Notes under the pieces: model-generated
Database searches by the model: none
What the model was told of the DNA's origin: nothing
What the model saw: the letters and a program-made list of their open reading frames with translations, nothing else
Shown here: positions 17,411 to 25,599 of the stretch, one piece after another
How positions within the stretch are numbered: position 1 is the first letter of the stretch
Layout of the letters: each line of letters starts with the position of its first letter
Position numbers and translations under genes: made by a program
Source: Candidatus Gastranaerophilales bacterium
Lineage (GTDB): Bacteria > Cyanobacteriota > Vampirovibrionia > Gastranaerophilales > Gastranaerophilaceae
DNA length: 64,000 nt
Direction: 5' to 3'
Assembly: GCA_944326555.1 (NCBI GenBank)
Contig: CALVEK010000015.1
Location: 1 to 64,000 of the forward strand

Positions 17411-17827
17411 ATGTATACGATAAAAGAAGTTGCGCAAAAAATGGATGTATCTGAACATACTCTTAGATTTTGGGCAAAAAGCGGTTTTTTCCCATTTATT
17501 AAAAGGAACGAGAATAACGTTCGTATGTTTTCCGAAAATGATTTGGGCTGGGTAAAGATGGTTAAATGCCTTCGTTCTGTCGGTACGGATAATAAAGCTA
17601 TTAAAAGATATATTGATTTGTGTATAGTTGGCGATTCAACTATTCCTGAACGATATGGGATAATTCAGGCGACAAAAATAAAAGCACTTAAGCAAATGGA
17701 AGAACTTAAACAACAGCTTGAATTGTTGGACTACAAAGAAAAGTTCTATCAGGATTTGATAAAAAACAACCTTGAAGACAGTTGGAATCCTATGAATACT
17801 TCTAAACCCAAAGAAAAAGCTGTGTAG
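17411..17827 (+). CDS. AdhR/NmlR-like MerR transcriptional regulator
   Basis: A 138-residue MerR-family activator. The N-terminal winged helix-turn-helix (YTIKEVAQKMDVSEHTLRFW) is followed by the second wing and dimerisation coiled coil (ALKQMEELKQQLELLDYKEK). KCLRSVG near residue 53 places a Cys at the site of the conserved thiol that senses aldehydes in the AdhR/NmlR group (Cys52 in Bacillus AdhR, from memory). A further Cys is at residue 71. It is divergent from DUF3737 and shares its 109-bp intergenic region, which contains the operator. The identical operator before the cupin operon makes both units likely targets. The electrophile sensed is unknown. Confidence 0.88.
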   Translation: MYTIKEVAQKMDVSEHTLRFWAKSGFFPFIKRNENNVRMFSENDLGWVKMVKCLRSVGTDNKAIKRYIDLCIVGDSTIPERYGIIQATKIKALKQMEELKQQLELLDYKEKFYQDLIKNNLEDSWNPMNTSKPKEKAV

Positions 17828-18045
17828 AATTTTTGAAATTTGTTTATTTGGAAGGCATTAAGTATATATTAGTTTTTTGCCAAACTATATATTGAATGTA
17901 AAAATATAACTCTAAACAGACCTACCGTAATATGATTTTAAACAGAGAATCTGTGTATATTGCTAGTCTAATTAGATTGTTTGTAACATTTAAGCAATTT
18001 TACACGAGAAAAATCCTTTATATAAATATAAAGGAAATAGGTTGT

Positions 18046-19413
18046 ATGGTAAATTTAGGGAAATTAGGGGTCGTTGTAAATAAAGATATTGTTGCTTGGG
18101 CAAAAGTTGGCAAAAGCAACAGTTTACTTGCAACTAAACCCGTCGCTATTAGTGGTAGTGGGTTAAGATATGCACCTAAACTTGAAAGTGATGTCTTTCA
18201 AACTACAAAGAAATTAGTAAAGGCTGATAATTATTTATTTAGTTGGGCGAAGCAAAAACCTGAATTCTCTATGACTCAACTTAATCCGGACAGTCTTGCA
18301 CTTGTTCATATGACAAACTATTATCCAAAAGACGGACAAATTTTATCTACTTATATGGCTGGCAAAACAGCAGAAGGTGTAGGTGCTGCAAGAACTACAA
18401 TACATTTTGCCCTAAATAAATCCGTAACAGAACATACGCTAGGAAATGCTTGGAATACAATGGATTATGCTATAATTGCTCCATTTAGAGAAACTGTGAA
18501 AAATATGCCAAAATCAAAAGTTATTGGCGGTATTCAAGATGATTTCTTTTTTCAAGATGTAGTAAAGTTACCTAAAGAAAGTGTTATTGTAAAATATAAC
18601 CCTAAAATTGGGTCTGGTGATTTTTTGGTGTCTGAAACTCCTGAGGGAATTAAACTTGTAGAGACTTCTAATAGAAAATTAAACGAAGCAGTTAATGTAG
18701 TTATTAATAAAATGGGTTATACAACATACAATGATGCTCTTAAAAAGTTTTTGGGAGCAAGTGAAAGTGAAATGCAATTATTAACTTCCAGACCTGCAAC
18801 AGAAGTCAAAGAAATTTTTAATCAAATAAAAATATCAGGTGGGGTTAATGCGTATAAAGAATTGTTGCAAGAGAGATTAAAGTCTCTTGATATTTTTATG
18901 GATATGCCAAACGGAAAAGAAATTATAAATCAAAACAAAGAAGCTATTTTTAAAGAAATGGAATGGATTAAGCTATATGAAAAATTTTCAGAAAAATTAG
19001 ATGTTTTTCCAAAAACTTGGGAAAATTTTTGTAGCAAAAAAGGTTACATAAACGAATTACATTCACAAACTCCTTGGTTTAAAGCAGAGATGGGCATTAA
19101 TGCAATTGAAATTATAGAAAAAGTTAATAAAAATTCTTGGGGTGATAATTTAAAACAAATCTTAATTAAATCATTAAATGATTCAATGGATGCTTTACCA
19201 CAAGGAAAAAATTTGGGCTACGATGTAAAAAAAGTTGTAAAAATATTGGAAGAAAGTGAAACTCCCAAAATAGCAAAAGAAAGATTGCAAAAAGAGTTGA
19301 AATTAAAACCAATGCCACCAAGAAGTGAAGCGCAGGATTTTTACAAAATTGATGGCGATGAAGATGGAGAAGATATAGTTGAATTGATGTTCCAATTCTT
19401 TGGTTTAGGATAA
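18046..19413 (+). CDS. unknown 455-residue protein
   Basis: I do not recognise a family. The ATG at 18046 (MVNLGKLGVV) has AAGGAAATAGG upstream and is preferred over an in-frame ATG at 17932, whose extension looks non-coding. The N-terminal half is a mixed alpha/beta domain, with an LVHMTNYYP segment followed by ARTTIHFALN and HTLGNAWNTMDYAIIAPF. The C-terminal half is helical and charged, ending in an acidic DGDEDGEDIVELMFQ tail. There is no signal peptide and no predicted membrane segment. It lies alone between merR and the repeat-flanked tRNA-Ser, a place where accessory genes are often inserted. An effector-like role is possible, but nothing in the sequence proves it. Confidence 0.6.
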   Translation: MVNLGKLGVVVNKDIVAWAKVGKSNSLLATKPVAISGSGLRYAPKLESDVFQTTKKLVKADNYLFSWAKQKPEFSMTQLNPDSLALVHMTNYYPKDGQILSTYMAGKTAEGVGAARTTIHFALNKSVTEHTLGNAWNTMDYAIIAPFRETVKNMPKSKVIGGIQDDFFFQDVVKLPKESVIVKYNPKIGSGDFLVSETPEGIKLVETSNRKLNEAVNVVINKMGYTTYNDALKKFLGASESEMQLLTSRPATEVKEIFNQIKISGGVNAYKELLQERLKSLDIFMDMPNGKEIINQNKEAIFKEMEWIKLYEKFSEKLDVFPKTWENFCSKKGYINELHSQTPWFKAEMGINAIEIIEKVNKNSWGDNLKQILIKSLNDSMDALPQGKNLGYDVKKVVKILEESETPKIAKERLQKELKLKPMPPRSEAQDFYKIDGDEDGEDIVELMFQFFGLG

Positions 19414-19708
19414 ATTTTACTTTTAATAAGTAAATTTGACTATAAATCGTGTTTACTAAATGATTGTAAAACAAGAAAAATGGATATTTTAGTTTGTAAA
19501 TAGAATATATCAGCCAAACAAAAAATATTTTAATTGGATTCTGACTGTACTATAAAAATTCTTTAATTTCGGTAAATTTCGGGCTAATTAAACAAAATTT
19601 CTTATAATATTAAGTCCTAATAAAGTCAAGTTTTTGGCTTGAATAAATCAATAGCACAAGGCTTCCAACGGCTATAATTTAGTATTGTTGGGCAAGTATG
19701 CTCAACCT
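19414..19708. other. AT-rich intergenic stretch
   Basis: About 295 bases with no coding potential, no ribosome binding site and no clear stem-loop with a T-tract. CACAAGGCTTCC near 19656 partly echoes the repeat that follows. Nothing else is seen. Confidence 0.4.
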
Positions 19709-19825
19709 ACTCCAGCCTCAGCTCGCTCGCGCTCGAACCTTTTACAAGGCTTCGCCTTGTGCTTCTCATCCCTCGGACATAAAAAAAGACCCTTTCGGGT
19801 CTTAAAAATCGGAGAAGGAGGGATT
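19709..19825. repeat. 117-bp direct repeat, copy 1 (carries tRNA-Ser 3' end and terminator)
   Basis: Almost identical to 19897-20012; the only obvious difference is one base in an A-run. It contains the stem ACAAGGC-TTC-GCCTTGT, a terminator-like AAGACCC/GGGTCTT hairpin and, at its right end, GGAGAAGGAGGGATT. That sequence equals the last 15 bases of the tRNA-Ser gene. The rest of the tRNA is absent here, so this is a truncated duplicate. Confidence 0.88.
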
Positions 19826-19859
19826 GTCTTGCTCGCTCGCGTGTAACGGCAATTTCGTG

Positions 19860-19893
19860 TTTTGTTTTCAGTGATTTCATCACTTCAAACAAA
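19860..19893. repeat. inverted repeat between the two direct repeats
   Basis: TTTGTTTTCAGTGA / TCACTTCAAACAAA forms a 14-bp stem with two mismatches and a short loop, in the 71-bp spacer separating the direct repeats. Its role is unknown. Confidence 0.4.
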
Positions 19894-19896
19894 AGC

Positions 19897-20012
19897 ACTC
19901 CAGCCTCAGCTCGCTCGCGCTCGAACCTTTTACAAGGCTTCGCCTTGTGCTTCTCATCCCTCGGACATAAAAAAGACCCTTTCGGGTCTTAAAAATCGGA
20001 GAAGGAGGGATT
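19897..20012. repeat. 116-bp direct repeat, copy 2 (overlaps tRNA-Ser 3' end)
   Basis: The presumed original copy. It includes the last 15 bases of tRNA-Ser and the downstream terminator. Identity with copy 1 stops sharply after GGATT, inside the T-arm of the tRNA. Confidence 0.88.
19969..19990 (-). terminator. terminator of tRNA-Ser
   Basis: Read on the minus strand, AAGACCC-GAAA-GGGTCTT is followed by a T-run, seven bases past the tRNA 3' end. The duplicate at 19781-19803 keeps the same hairpin. Confidence 0.85.
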
Positions 20013-20086
20013 CGAACCCTCGAGGCAGATTACTCCACCTAACACCTTAGCAGGGTGCCGCCTTCAGCCGACTCGGCCACTTCTCC
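19998..20086 (-). tRNA. tRNA-Ser (anticodon GCU)
   Basis: An 89-nt class II tRNA. The acceptor stem GGAGAAG pairs with CTTCTCC. The anticodon arm reads CACCC-TGCTAAG-GTG, giving anticodon GCT. A long variable arm follows (GTTAGGTGGAGTAATCTGCC region), then T-arm GAGGG-TTCGAAT-CCCTC. CCA is not encoded. Its 3' end is duplicated in the repeat at 19709-19825. Confidence 0.95.
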
Positions 20087-20244
20087 ATTAATTATTTTCT
20101 AAGGTAATGCTATATTATCAGAAAAGTCCTTTTTTTACAAATGTTTTCTCATTTAACCTGTTTGTATAGTCTCGTGTCTAATATTAATCACCAAATCTTG
20201 ATGTATGTTATATTTAAGAAAATGGATAATTAAAGGAGAATATT

Positions 20245-20646
20245 ATGAAAAATTGGATTATTGCGATGGCTATATTGGTAATACCTCTGGTTGCTTATTA
20301 TGCTTTGGATAAAAATGCTGCACAAAAAGCCGCCTTTGAAGCTCAAGCAACTCAAGCAATGAATAAACCTGTTGTATTAAAGTTCTATTCTCCAATGTGT
20401 TTGGATTGTAAAAAACTTGATTCTGTTATCAAAGAAGTAATGCCAAAATATGAAAGCAGAGTTTCTTACCAGAATATTAACGGTCAATCAAATGACAAGG
20501 CAAGCGAAGCAATGGTGCAAAAATACAATGTTACTGTTGTGCCTACAATGGTTTTTGTTAAAAAAGACGGACAACTTTACAAAAGAACTGAGGGTTGTCT
20601 TGCTAAAGAACAGTTAGACAAAATACTTTCTGATTTAACAAAATAA
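20245..20646 (+). CDS. membrane-anchored thioredoxin-fold protein
   Basis: A 133-residue protein with an N-terminal membrane anchor (WIIAMAILVIPLVAYYAL) and a thioredoxin domain on the outer face. The active site is CLDC in SPMCLDCKKLD, and the cis-Pro lies in VVPTMVFV. Together with the CcdA-like gene 27 bp downstream it forms a minimal DsbD-like pair: the membrane protein brings electrons from cytosolic thioredoxin and this domain passes them to extracytoplasmic substrates. AAAGGAG precedes the start. The substrate could be cytochrome maturation factors or disulfide-containing secreted proteins. Confidence 0.88.
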   Translation: MKNWIIAMAILVIPLVAYYALDKNAAQKAAFEAQATQAMNKPVVLKFYSPMCLDCKKLDSVIKEVMPKYESRVSYQNINGQSNDKASEAMVQKYNVTVVPTMVFVKKDGQLYKRTEGCLAKEQLDKILSDLTK

Positions 20647-20673
20647 TATTTCAGTCTTTTGTGGTGAAGTGTA

Positions 20674-21381
20674 ATGGATAGTTTTATTTCTTTTTTTCAG
20701 ACAAACGTAAAAGGTGATTTTTCCTTTTTAATATTATTGCTTTGCTTTTTAGGAGGGATTGTTTCTTCATTGTCTCCTTGCGGCATAGGAATGTTGCCTG
20801 TTGTGGTGAGCTATATCGGTGCATCACCTGAGCAAAAGGTTTCTAAGTCTTTTATTCAAATATTATTTTTTATTCTTGGATTGGCTGTTACTTTAACGGT
20901 TATAGGTATTATTGCGGCTTTGACAGGTCAGGTTTTTGGTGCGGGTAAGAGAGTTTATTTTGTACTTGCTCTTACTTCTTTAATTTTGATTTTTGGATTG
21001 AACCTTATCGGGCTTTTAGATATTAATTTCCCTGTATTGGTTAAGAAGTTTCCGCAAAGTGATAAACATAATGAAATTATTTATCCTTTTATTTTAGGGT
21101 TGGTATTTGCTTTTGCTACGACACCCTGCTCAACACCTATACTTGCGGGGATTATGGCAGCTGCTTCCTTAAGTGCAAATATAGCTTATGCCGCATTGAT
21201 GCTGTTTTTGTTCTCGTTGGGGCAAGGTATGATAATCCTTGTGGCAGGATTGTTTACTTCTGTTTTAAAAAATCTTTCGACTTTTGCAAGATATACGGAA
21301 ATTTTGACAAAAATAAGCGGTATCATTTTGATACTTTTTGCCTTGTTCTTGTATTACAAGGTGTTTAATCAGTTCTTTTAG
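20674..21381 (+). CDS. ccdA: CcdA/DsbD-type thiol-disulfide transporter
   Basis: A 235-residue protein with six membrane helices. The first helix carries GGIVSSLSPCGIGMLPVVVSY with one active cysteine. The fourth carries FAFATTPCSTPILAGIMAA with the second. These are the paired P-C motifs of CcdA/DsbD. It moves reducing equivalents across the cytoplasmic membrane. The preceding thioredoxin-fold gene is its likely partner. GGTGAAGTG lies upstream of the ATG. It is followed by tlyA after 71 bp, possibly under a separate promoter. Confidence 0.92.
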   Translation: MDSFISFFQTNVKGDFSFLILLLCFLGGIVSSLSPCGIGMLPVVVSYIGASPEQKVSKSFIQILFFILGLAVTLTVIGIIAALTGQVFGAGKRVYFVLALTSLILIFGLNLIGLLDINFPVLVKKFPQSDKHNEIIYPFILGLVFAFATTPCSTPILAGIMAAASLSANIAYAALMLFLFSLGQGMIILVAGLFTSVLKNLSTFARYTEILTKISGIILILFALFLYYKVFNQFF

Positions 21382-21452
21382 TACTTCCATATACGGATTA
21401 TTAAGACTTTACTGATAAAGCACTTATCAAATATTTATGCCATAATAAAACT

Positions 21453-22283
21453 ATGGCAAAGAATAAAGAAAGACTCGATAAAATACTGGTTGATAAAGGC
21501 TTTTATGAAACTAAAAGCAAGGCTCAGGGTGCTATTATGGCAGGCGATGTCAAAATTAATGACGAAGTAATTACAAAAGCAGGTTATCAACTTGAGTTAA
21601 AAGAAAATACAAGAATAGAGATAAAATCGCTTCCTTTTGTTTCAAGAGGCGGTCTAAAGCTGGATAAAGCTCTAAAGGTTTTTGATATAAATCTAAAAGA
21701 TCGTATTTGCCTTGATGCAGGTGCTTCTACAGGCGGATTCACTGATTGTATGCTCCAAAACGGTGCCCAAAAAGTCTATGCGGTAGATGTCGGTTATGGG
21801 CAAATTGCTTGGAAATTAAGAAACGATTCAAGAGTAAAAGTTATTGAACGTACAAACATAAAAAATTGCGAACCGGTAGAAGTTTACGATGAGCAAGCCG
21901 ATGATAGGTCTGTTTATCCTGATTTTTGCGCAATGGACTTGTCGTTTATCTCTATTACAAAAGTTCTTAGTAATATAAAAAATCTGATGAATGAGAAAAA
22001 TCAGGAGATTGTTTCTCTTATAAAACCCCAGTTTGAAGCAGGAAAAGAGCTTGTCGGGAAAAATGGAGTTGTTCGAGAAAAATCTACGCATATAAAAGTT
22101 ATAAAAGATGTTATCGAATACGCTGAAACGATAAATTTATTCCCGCAAAAATTGACGTTTTCTCCGATAAAGGGACCTGCAGGGAATATTGAATATCTTG
22201 TTTGGCTTAAAAATAATAAATCTGATTTTGATATAGAAACAATTGCTGATATTGTTGAACTTGCAAATGCAAATGATTTTTAG
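21453..22283 (+). CDS. tlyA: TlyA-family rRNA (cytidine-2'-O)-methyltransferase
   Basis: A 276-residue protein combining an N-terminal S4 RNA-binding domain (RLDKILVDKGFYETKSKAQ, residues 5-65) with an FtsJ/RrmJ-type methyltransferase domain. The SAM motif is CLDAGASTGGFTDCML, and the K-D-K-E-type catalytic residues lie in FCAMDLSFISI and SLIKPQFEAG. TlyA enzymes methylate 16S and/or 23S rRNA, and some have hemolysin-like annotations. The length is normal. It is followed closely by a metallophosphoesterase gene beginning ten bases after its stop. Confidence 0.93.
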   Translation: MAKNKERLDKILVDKGFYETKSKAQGAIMAGDVKINDEVITKAGYQLELKENTRIEIKSLPFVSRGGLKLDKALKVFDINLKDRICLDAGASTGGFTDCMLQNGAQKVYAVDVGYGQIAWKLRNDSRVKVIERTNIKNCEPVEVYDEQADDRSVYPDFCAMDLSFISITKVLSNIKNLMNEKNQEIVSLIKPQFEAGKELVGKNGVVREKSTHIKVIKDVIEYAETINLFPQKLTFSPIKGPAGNIEYLVWLKNNKSDFDIETIADIVELANANDF

Positions 22284-22293
22284 GAGATTTGTA

Positions 22294-23268
22294 ATGAAAA
22301 AAAATAACAAACGTAAGAAAAGCTCTTTTATTGGTAAAATAGCTTATTGGCTTGTCTTTGCGGTTTTTGTGTATTTTGGCGTAAATACTCTTTCTTATGC
22401 CGATACGTTAAAATTTGCTCATATATCAGATGTTCACCTGTCTGACAAAACAGTTGATACAAGTTATAAAGTTCTTTCTCATTCAAAAGAACTGTTTAAA
22501 GATGAGATAGAGCAAATTAACGACCATTCTAATTTGGATTTTGTAATAATAACGGGTGATTTAGTTGATAAGCCGCAAAAACCTTTATTGGAAGATGCTT
22601 GTAACCAGTTGGAAAAATTGAAATACCCTTGGTATTTTGCATTTGGAAACCATGATGCCGCCGTCGGTACAAGTTTTAAAAAAGATAAATATTTTGATTA
22701 CATAAAAAAAAGAAATAAAAACATAAAATCAGAAACACAATATTATTCTTTTGTGCCTAAAAAAGGCTACAGAGTGATAGTTTTGGATGCTACTGTTGAT
22801 ACAAGAATCACCGCAAACGGTGAATTGCCTGATGAACAATTAAAATGGCTGGATTGTCAGTTGGAAGAAGCACAAACGTTGAACCAAGTCCCTTTAATAT
22901 TTATGCATCATCCTTTGCATGAGCCATTCCCCAGCTTTCATCACAGATTGACAAATGCTTCTGATTTGTATGCTGTTTTGCATAAATATAAAATGCCAAT
23001 GGCTATCTTTACCGGACACTATCACGCTACAAGAATATACAAAGAGGATAATATTTTACACGTAAGCACTCCGTCTCTTGTTACTTATCCTTGTGCGTTC
23101 AGGTTTGTAACAGTGAACAATCTCAAACATAAAGTAATATTTACTTTCGATTATAGAGAAACTACGCTTAAAGATGTACAGAAAAAAGCGAAAATTCTTA
23201 CATTTTCATCAGGTACATATAAAGGTGAAGAATCCGACAGAAACGGGATTGTTATTATCGAAAAATAG
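22294..23268 (+). CDS. membrane-anchored calcineurin-like metallophosphoesterase
   Basis: A 324-residue protein. The ATG at 22294 follows TAGGAG and is preferred over an in-frame start at 22243 inside tlyA. A basic N-terminus (KKNNKRKKSS) is followed by a membrane helix or signal sequence (IAYWLVFAVFVYFGVNTLSYA). The metallophosphoesterase signature is complete: AHISDVHLS, TGDLVD, FGNHD, MHHPL and TGHYH. These residues bind two metal ions. The catalytic domain is therefore outside the cytoplasm. The substrate is unknown. Related enzymes cleave cyclic nucleotides, UDP-sugars or phospholipid headgroups. Confidence 0.9.
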   Translation: MKKNNKRKKSSFIGKIAYWLVFAVFVYFGVNTLSYADTLKFAHISDVHLSDKTVDTSYKVLSHSKELFKDEIEQINDHSNLDFVIITGDLVDKPQKPLLEDACNQLEKLKYPWYFAFGNHDAAVGTSFKKDKYFDYIKKRNKNIKSETQYYSFVPKKGYRVIVLDATVDTRITANGELPDEQLKWLDCQLEEAQTLNQVPLIFMHHPLHEPFPSFHHRLTNASDLYAVLHKYKMPMAIFTGHYHATRIYKEDNILHVSTPSLVTYPCAFRFVTVNNLKHKVIFTFDYRETTLKDVQKKAKILTFSSGTYKGEESDRNGIVIIEK

Positions 23269-23348
23269 GTTAAAATAACAAAAGATGCAAAGTATTTAAA
23301 AGCGGCATTTATGATATCTGACAAGAGTTTATAATCGGAGTTTTTGAT

Positions 23349-24284
23349 ATGAGAGAATCAGATGGCAAGTTTATTGTTAAATTCAGAGGTGTAAGAGGCA
23401 GCCATCCTACACCAGATTTCAATTTTTTGGAATATGGCGGTAATACTGCTTGTATAGAAGTTAATGTTAACGGACATTTGATAATTCTTGATGCAGGTAC
23501 AGGTATTATAAAATGCGGTAATGAACTGATGAAAGATTATGTTGCCCAGTTTCATAAAAAACCAATAGAAGCAACAATACTGTTAAGCCACGTTCATAAC
23601 GACCATATACAAGGCTTGCCTTTCTTTAAACCTTTGCACATAAATACCTCTAAAATTAATATTGTGGGCTTTTCTGATTATGATTTGGGGTTGGATCAGG
23701 TAATTTCCGAATTGGCTTTTGAAAAGTCTTTCCCTCTCAGCCTCAACGATTTAAACTCCAAGTTGAGCTTTTACGATATCAATGATAATTATGCACTTGT
23801 GTTTAGTGATGAGGACGATACCATCGAGATGATTAAAATAGAGTCCGATGAAGACTATATTCCTCAGGGTGAAGAGGTTATTGTGAGCTGTTTAAAATCC
23901 AATTCTCATCCTAAAGATGGTGTTATGATTTATAAAATTGCTTACAAAGATAAATCAATAGTTTATGCTACTGATACAGAGGGCTTTGTCGGTGCTAACA
24001 AAAAACTGGTATTGTTTGCAAGAGAAACTGATTTGTTGATTCACGATGCACAATATACTTCAGAAGAATATTTGAACTCTTATTTTTCTAAACAGGGATA
24101 CGGACATTCTACTTTTGACATGGCTCTTGAAACATTCTCTCAGGCAAAGGCAAAATCACTCGCATTTTTCCACTTTGACCCTAATTACAATGATGAATTT
24201 TTACAAAATATCGAAAATCATTATACTAAAAATTGTAAAAGTTGTTTTATCCCTAAAGAGGGACAGGAAATTGTTATCTTATGA
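23349..24284 (+). CDS. MBL-fold metal-dependent hydrolase
   Basis: A 311-residue metallo-beta-lactamase-fold protein with the HxHxDH metal site (LSHVHNDHIQGLPFF, about residue 82), a later TDTEG acidic ligand and a GHSTFDMALE histidine. An RGVRGSHPTP segment at the N-terminus and GGNTACIEV are typical of the PhnP/RNase Z-like MBL subgroup found in signalling contexts. It is probably cytosolic. Its stop codon overlaps the start of the next gene (ATGA), which indicates translational coupling with the TPR protein. The substrate is not known. Confidence 0.85.
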   Translation: MRESDGKFIVKFRGVRGSHPTPDFNFLEYGGNTACIEVNVNGHLIILDAGTGIIKCGNELMKDYVAQFHKKPIEATILLSHVHNDHIQGLPFFKPLHINTSKINIVGFSDYDLGLDQVISELAFEKSFPLSLNDLNSKLSFYDINDNYALVFSDEDDTIEMIKIESDEDYIPQGEEVIVSCLKSNSHPKDGVMIYKIAYKDKSIVYATDTEGFVGANKKLVLFARETDLLIHDAQYTSEEYLNSYFSKQGYGHSTFDMALETFSQAKAKSLAFFHFDPNYNDEFLQNIENHYTKNCKSCFIPKEGQEIVIL

Positions 24285-24853
24285 TGAAATTCAAACTTCT
24301 GATAATTTTATTTAGTTTGCAATTTTTACTGACAGGCATGTGTGCACAGGCAAAGATGGATGTGTACAAGATTGATGCGCAAAAAAATGCGGTTGATCAC
24401 AACAACAGAGGCGTAATATATATGCAAGACAGGTATTATGCTGCGGCTATCAAGGAATTCCAACTTGCTGTTTTACTTGATCCTGATACTCAGGCTAGTT
24501 CTGTTTATTATGCTAATCTTGCCAATTGTTATATGAAAATAGGATATCCCGCATTGGCTCAGGATACTTTGCAAAGAGCCATAAAACTTAACCCGATGAA
24601 TCTTTCTTATTATGAAGATTTGGCTGTGGCGTTTAAAAAGCAAAAGATTTTGTCTCAAAAGTTAAAGTATTACCAAAAAGACAGTCAAAAAAATCCATTA
24701 TCTCAAATTATGGTTGGATTTATATTGATTGAACAAGGTAAGACAGAGGCGGGATTAGCAAAATTGCAAGAGTTTGCTTATACTGAACCCGATTTGATTA
24801 TAACTGCCGGTGTGAAAAAATATGTTGATGCCAGAACAAACGAGAAGTTTTGA
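24281..24853 (+). CDS. exported TPR-repeat protein
   Basis: A 190-residue protein with a signal peptide (MKFKLLIILFSLQFLLTGMC; a Cys at about residue 21 could also suggest a lipoprotein, cleavage uncertain) and about three TPR motifs. NNRGVIYMQDRYYAAAIKEF and ANLANCYMKIGYPALAQDTL are the clearest. TPRs mediate protein-protein contacts. Two adjacent ATGs (24281 and 24284) are possible; the first overlaps the MBL stop. It probably works with the MBL-fold protein, though one is exported and the other is not. Confidence 0.8.
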   Translation: MMKFKLLIILFSLQFLLTGMCAQAKMDVYKIDAQKNAVDHNNRGVIYMQDRYYAAAIKEFQLAVLLDPDTQASSVYYANLANCYMKIGYPALAQDTLQRAIKLNPMNLSYYEDLAVAFKKQKILSQKLKYYQKDSQKNPLSQIMVGFILIEQGKTEAGLAKLQEFAYTEPDLIITAGVKKYVDARTNEKF

Positions 24854-24896
24854 TATTAGACTTTTGTTGAATGAAAGATAATAAATTTTACCTTAT

Positions 24897-24957
24897 TTTA
24901 AAATTGTCCGAAAAAATTTCGTGATAATGACCAAAACGACGTGAACGAATTTTTTTC
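24897..24957. repeat. dispersed palindromic element, copy 2
   Basis: ATTGTCCGAAAAAATTTCGT with a matching AACGAATTTTTTT arm, closely similar to the copy at 8325-8382. It lies between the TPR gene and the rhodanese gene, where it could act as a processing or termination signal. Confidence 0.65.
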
Positions 24958-24989
24958 AAACAATTTTTTAGATAATAGGGAGATTTATT

Positions 24990-25397
24990 ATGCATGAAAA
25001 ATTTCAAGAAGTTTGTGATTTTGTAAAGGACAATAAAAAGGCCGAAGAATTTTTTAAAGAAAAATTGGCTTTTACAATAGGTCCTGATTGTTTAAACAAT
25101 ATGATGAAAGAATATCTTGATAAATTTACTCTTATAGATTTAAGAGATTATGACGATTATATAAAAGGTCATATTCCTTATGCTGTACATGTTCCGTTTG
25201 ACCAGTTTGAAGAACAAATGCTTCAATTTTCAAAAGATAAGATAAATATTGTTTACAGTTATTCTTACTTGTGTAGAAAGTCTACGAAAGCAGCATATCG
25301 CCTTGCAAAAGAAGGGTATCCCGTCAAGGAATTGATAGGAGGCTACAAAGGCTGGAAAAAACGAGATTTTGATATTGTAGAAAATGATTCTGATTAG
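24990..25397 (+). CDS. rhodanese-domain protein
   Basis: A 135-residue single-domain rhodanese. Residues 1-45 are a helical N-terminal extension. The rhodanese core then shows LIDLRDYDDYIKGHIPYAVH and the active-site loop YLCRKSTKAA with the catalytic Cys, ending with LIGGYKGWKKRDF. The family transfers sulfane sulfur or acts in sulfur trafficking. The start is supported by AGGGAG. It appears monocistronic, with the dispersed palindrome upstream and a long inverted repeat downstream. Confidence 0.88.
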   Translation: MHEKFQEVCDFVKDNKKAEEFFKEKLAFTIGPDCLNNMMKEYLDKFTLIDLRDYDDYIKGHIPYAVHVPFDQFEEQMLQFSKDKINIVYSYSYLCRKSTKAAYRLAKEGYPVKELIGGYKGWKKRDFDIVENDSD

Positions 25398-25418
25398 TAT
25401 TAGAAATAGATAACAATG

Positions 25419-25477
25419 AACAGGTAATTGCTTTTCGTTTTTTATTTTCTATCAAACTTTTTGTGCAATTACCTGTT
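25419..25477. repeat. 13-bp inverted repeat downstream of the rhodanese gene
   Basis: AACAGGTAATTGC (25419-25431) and GCAATTACCTGTT (25465-25477) are perfectly complementary across a 33-base T-rich loop. No long T-tract follows, so it is not a classic terminator. It may stabilise the 3' end of the rhodanese transcript. Confidence 0.5.
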
Positions 25478-25599
25478 TGTTTATAAATTTTTTAATTTTG
25501 TGAGTTTTCAAACCCTTGTTTTGCAAGGATTTATTCGGGTGTGTTAAGAAATGTAAACTAAAATTAAAGCAAAAAGACAATTATTTCTAAAGTAAATAC

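Noticed and set aside
19707-20050. Short proteins encoded by the direct repeats near tRNA-Ser
   Set aside because: The frames run through the tRNA end and terminator hairpins and are explained by the duplicated non-coding unit.
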